Assembly: GCA_016839405.1 (NCBI GenBank)
Contig: JAEOUJ010000051.1
Coordinates: 1-8,127 of the forward strand
Length of the DNA: 8,127 nucleotides
Direction: 5' to 3'
Source: Candidatus Gerdarchaeota archaeon
GTDB lineage: Archaea > Asgardarchaeota > Heimdallarchaeia > JABLTI01
Each line of letters opens with the position of its first letter. Within the stretch, counting starts at the first letter, position 1. Under the pieces are notes generated by a model. The model did no database searches and was not told the origin of the DNA. It was given only the letters and a program-made list of their open reading frames with translations. Below are positions 5,967 to 8,127 of the stretch, in pieces. The translations under genes and the position numbers were made by a program.

Positions 5967-7184
5967 ATGTCTGATAAGAAGGAATTTATCAAGGATTTGG
6001 AAATTTCAACATTTGCTAAACCAATCCTAAAAGATATGGGTGTAAAAGCAATCTTCTTACTGACATTTGATATTATTCTAGGTCCAATAGCTTACATAAA
6101 TAAATTAACCACAGAGAAAAGTGAATATATGGAATTTTTGGAGGATTTAGCTCACCTTGGAGAATTTTATACTGGAATTTCACATGCTCAAATTGATAAA
6201 GTAACTACAAGAACAGGAGAAGAAATGATAGTAGGAAGAGCAACCCGAAAAGTGAATGAAGTAGAGTTAATTGATGTAGCTGTTGCACAAGTGGATTCAT
6301 TAGAATTCCAAGAAGAAATTTTGAAATTATTAAAATTCTCAGTGAGAACAGCTTATGGAAATCCAAAGAATTTTTGTGAATTGATTGATAAAATAGTCCT
6401 AGAATATCAAGATATTGCTCAAAAGAAGCCAAAAGAAAATGGAAAAACAATCTTCAAAGATTTGGCAAAAATAAAACAAAGAAATGCTGCCAAATTATAT
6501 AAAAATTGGAATGGTATTCTTTTTGTTGATTTTGAACGAGATAAATTAAATAGTTCCTTTTTACCCGATTGGATTGAAGCAAATAAAATAGATCCAATGG
6601 ATATAGCACAAAAAGTACGAAATATGTATGCTCAAGGAATAATATTACCAAGATCAAAACAGAAATTTACAATAGTTACCCTAAAGAGTAAACAGGCAAT
6701 AATTGTATCAACATCCAATTTAAGGTTTTCATCAATAGTGTTCCCAACAGCAGATGGTTTAACAAGAATATCAAAGATAGTTCAAGAAATAGATATTTTA
6801 AATGAAGCATTAGCTAATGTTGGTTTAGATTTTAATGAAGAACCAATGTACAAAACGTTGGGGATGATAGATAAAAGAATCCTTGCTGAAAAAAAGGACC
6901 AATTAATGAATGAAATAGTTGAATTAATGATAAAAGCAGATTCTTTGATGCCAAAAGGATTAATAAAATTAAGCGAATATGAAGAATTAGAAGGGGAATT
7001 ACAGAAGAAATTTTTTGATGGATTTGGAAAAGCTTTTCAAGAATTTGATGGATTAAAAACAATCATAGAAATTACTTTTAAAATTAATACTACACTTGAG
7101 AAAATGGCTGATTTTGTAGTTTTTTGTCAAACTCGAGGTATTGTTCAAGTATTCTCAAAAAATGGTAGAAAAAGAATAAACTAA
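5967..7184 (+). CDS. Uncharacterised 405-residue protein with a probable longin/roadblock-like N-terminal domain
   Basis: A soluble protein without signal peptide or membrane helices. Residues about 25-132 open with VKAIFLLTFDIILGPIAYIN, a hydrophobic strand followed by the LGP turn and a second strand. Helix 54-69, three strands (75-110, ending in LIDVAVAQVD) and a long helix (112-130) follow. This order and the opening motif resemble longin or roadblock domains, which in Asgard archaea and eukaryotes pair with small GTPases. A second alpha/beta segment (about 180-285, starting NWNGILFVDF and including KFTIVTL and AIIVSTS) may be another such domain. The C-terminal 290-405 is mainly helical, with a final strand pair near 381-397. 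A GTPase-linked role is inference from fold resemblance only; no GTPase gene lies in the window. The start is supported by GGTGAT, 5 bases away. The leader carries a striking repeat cluster, suggesting regulated expression. Confidence 0.8.
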   Translation: MSDKKEFIKDLEISTFAKPILKDMGVKAIFLLTFDIILGPIAYINKLTTEKSEYMEFLEDLAHLGEFYTGISHAQIDKVTTRTGEEMIVGRATRKVNEVELIDVAVAQVDSLEFQEEILKLLKFSVRTAYGNPKNFCELIDKIVLEYQDIAQKKPKENGKTIFKDLAKIKQRNAAKLYKNWNGILFVDFERDKLNSSFLPDWIEANKIDPMDIAQKVRNMYAQGIILPRSKQKFTIVTLKSKQAIIVSTSNLRFSSIVFPTADGLTRISKIVQEIDILNEALANVGLDFNEEPMYKTLGMIDKRILAEKKDQLMNEIVELMIKADSLMPKGLIKLSEYEELEGELQKKFFDGFGKAFQEFDGLKTIIEITFKINTTLEKMADFVVFCQTRGIVQVFSKNGRKRIN

Positions 7185-7286
7185 TTTTATATAATACATA
7201 ATTTTGCAATGACATTGAAGAAACGAAATAATAAAAAATCAAAAATTTGATGCTTATACAATTATCAATAATTTATATAAACTAAA

Positions 7287-7314
7287 ATGGATACAAAGCA
7301 TCCATCAATTTTTT
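7287..7314 (+). terminator. Hairpin followed by a T-run, possible terminator downstream of the longin-like gene
   Basis: ATGGAT (7287-7292) and ATCCAT (7300-7305) pair across a 7-base loop, followed by CAA and six T residues (7309-7314). This lies about 100 bases after the stop at 7184. A TATA-like TTTATATA at 7272-7279 overlaps the approach to it. The stem is short, so confidence is limited. The rest of 7185-7453 is AT-rich and shows no gene. Confidence 0.33.
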
Positions 7315-7453
7315 ATTGTATTTAGTAAATATCTGAAGATAAATTATAGGAATATAGTTAATTCATAATAAACTGTTTCTAAACTATTGATAGGGACAGT
7401 TAAAATAAAATTAAATTATTATAGATACCAATAATTGATGAGAGATTATTAAA

Positions 7454-8127
7454 ATGGAAGAGTTAAGGATTGAGAAAATTAACGGATTGAAGAAAATTTA
7501 TGGTATTGAGGCATTGTTAACAATAAGTCTCGCTAGTTTTTCTGTGAGTGCAGTAATAATTTTTGTAATGTCATTTTTTGCTGTAACTACAACAAATTTA
7601 GACGAAATTTGGTTAATAGTTTTAGAATTTTCCTTTATAACATCTGGAATTTTACTTCTAATAGCAACGATAATTACTATAGCAAAAGAATCTACTAGAA
7701 AAAAAATTAGCTTATTTTTGATAGTTATTCCATTAATCTCAGCAACGTTGCCATTAATTCCTTTACAATTAAATTTTACAAATTTTAAGGATCATTTTTA
7801 TTTAGCTGAAACATACCCCCATTTTAAAAATATAATGTGGAAAGAAACATCGTATCTATTAACAAGTAGCATTCTGATAACATTCGCATTTATTTCATTA
7901 ATAGTTATAAAAATCAGCCAAAAAGAAGTAAAAGAGAACATTCCATTATTAGTAATTAGTGCACTAAGCTTACTCGTAATCCTACCACTTCAAATAATTG
8001 GTTTAGCAGTTTCTAAATTTGATAATACTTATGAAATTGGGATAAAACTATTTTGGGGAGCAATGATGGGATTTGCTATAATAAGCATACCAATTTTTTA
8101 CTATATAATAAAAGAAATTGAAGTAAA
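7454..8127 (+). CDS. Multi-pass membrane protein, N-terminal part (3' end outside window)
   Basis: From the ATG at 7454 the frame stays open to the window edge, 224 codons. A stop (TGA 7439-7441) lies just upstream in frame, making this the only ATG start for the frame. After a charged cytoplasmic-looking N-terminus (MEELRIEKINGLKKIYG) there are about six hydrophobic segments: 20-44, 52-76, 84-104, 134-155, 162-186 and 196-219. The longest loop, about 105-133, carries several aromatic and charged residues; lysine/arginine-rich turns at 78-84 and 153-160 would face the cytoplasm. No transporter, receptor or enzyme motif is recognisable, so function is unknown. A weak purine-rich GAGAG lies about 9 bases before the start, and an A/T-rich TTATTATAG near 7415-7424 could be its promoter. 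It may be an integral membrane protein of a lineage-specific family. Confidence 0.78.
   Translation, partial: MEELRIEKINGLKKIYGIEALLTISLASFSVSAVIIFVMSFFAVTTTNLDEIWLIVLEFSFITSGILLLIATIITIAKESTRKKISLFLIVIPLISATLPLIPLQLNFTNFKDHFYLAETYPHFKNIMWKETSYLLTSSILITFAFISLIVIKISQKEVKENIPLLVISALSLLVILPLQIIGLAVSKFDNTYEIGIKLFWGAMMGFAIISIPIFYYIIKEIEV

Noticed and set aside
6205..7062. Minus-strand leucine/phenylalanine-rich frames opposite the longin-like gene
   Set aside because: Apparent membrane character comes from reading lysine/glutamate-rich codons backwards; no start signals.
7238..7251. ATCAAA/TTTGAT inverted repeat with a two-base loop
   Set aside because: The loop is too small to form a hairpin and the arms are short; likely chance.
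7249..7302. GATGCTT (7249-7255) and AAGCATC (7296-7302) as a long-range inverted repeat
   Set aside because: Seven bases separated by 40 in AT-rich DNA is near chance expectation, and it competes with the better local hairpin at 7287-7305.

Overview
The window looks like a piece of an archaeal chromosome, most likely from an Asgard archaeon (a Heimdallarchaeia-like lineage is my guess, not a demonstrated placement). The reasons are: strongly AT-rich DNA; TATA-box-like promoters 40-50 bases before several starts; one Shine-Dalgarno site reading GGTGAT, the archaeal anti-SD complement; a bacterial-type PlsY glycerol-phosphate acyltransferase; a soluble PAS histidine kinase of the kind common in these archaea; and a protein that resembles a longin/roadblock-fold protein. 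No rRNA, tRNA, CRISPR array, insertion sequence or integrase was seen.

Layout. 1-356: the C-terminal end of a hydantoinase B/oxoprolinase-type enzyme. 418-2442: a large sensor protein with the order PAS, thioredoxin/glutaredoxin-like domain with a CxxC pair, PAS, then a histidine-kinase core. Its ATP-binding half is intact, but the residue aligned with the phospho-accepting histidine is threonine. 2478-3146, minus strand: PlsY, facing the kinase tail to tail across a perfect 9-bp inverted repeat. 3316-3579: a small two-helix membrane protein diverging from plsY. 3721-5400: a 559-residue lysine/glutamate-rich helical protein of unknown function, whose TATA box sits inside an 8-bp inverted repeat. 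5397-5546, minus strand: a possible 49-residue protein with its own promoter-like signals. 5547-5966: a gene-poor leader region with a TATA box and a cluster of repeats. 5967-7184: a 405-residue protein with a probable longin-like N-terminus. 7454-8127: the beginning of a six-helix membrane protein that runs off the window.

The genes do not form one obvious pathway. They are mostly single transcription units, each with its own upstream signals, and orientation changes at plsY and at the small minus-strand ORF. The most notable items are the redox-domain kinase fusion lacking its histidine, the divergent PlsY motif, the repeat-rich leader before the longin-like gene, and two sizeable proteins without a recognised family.
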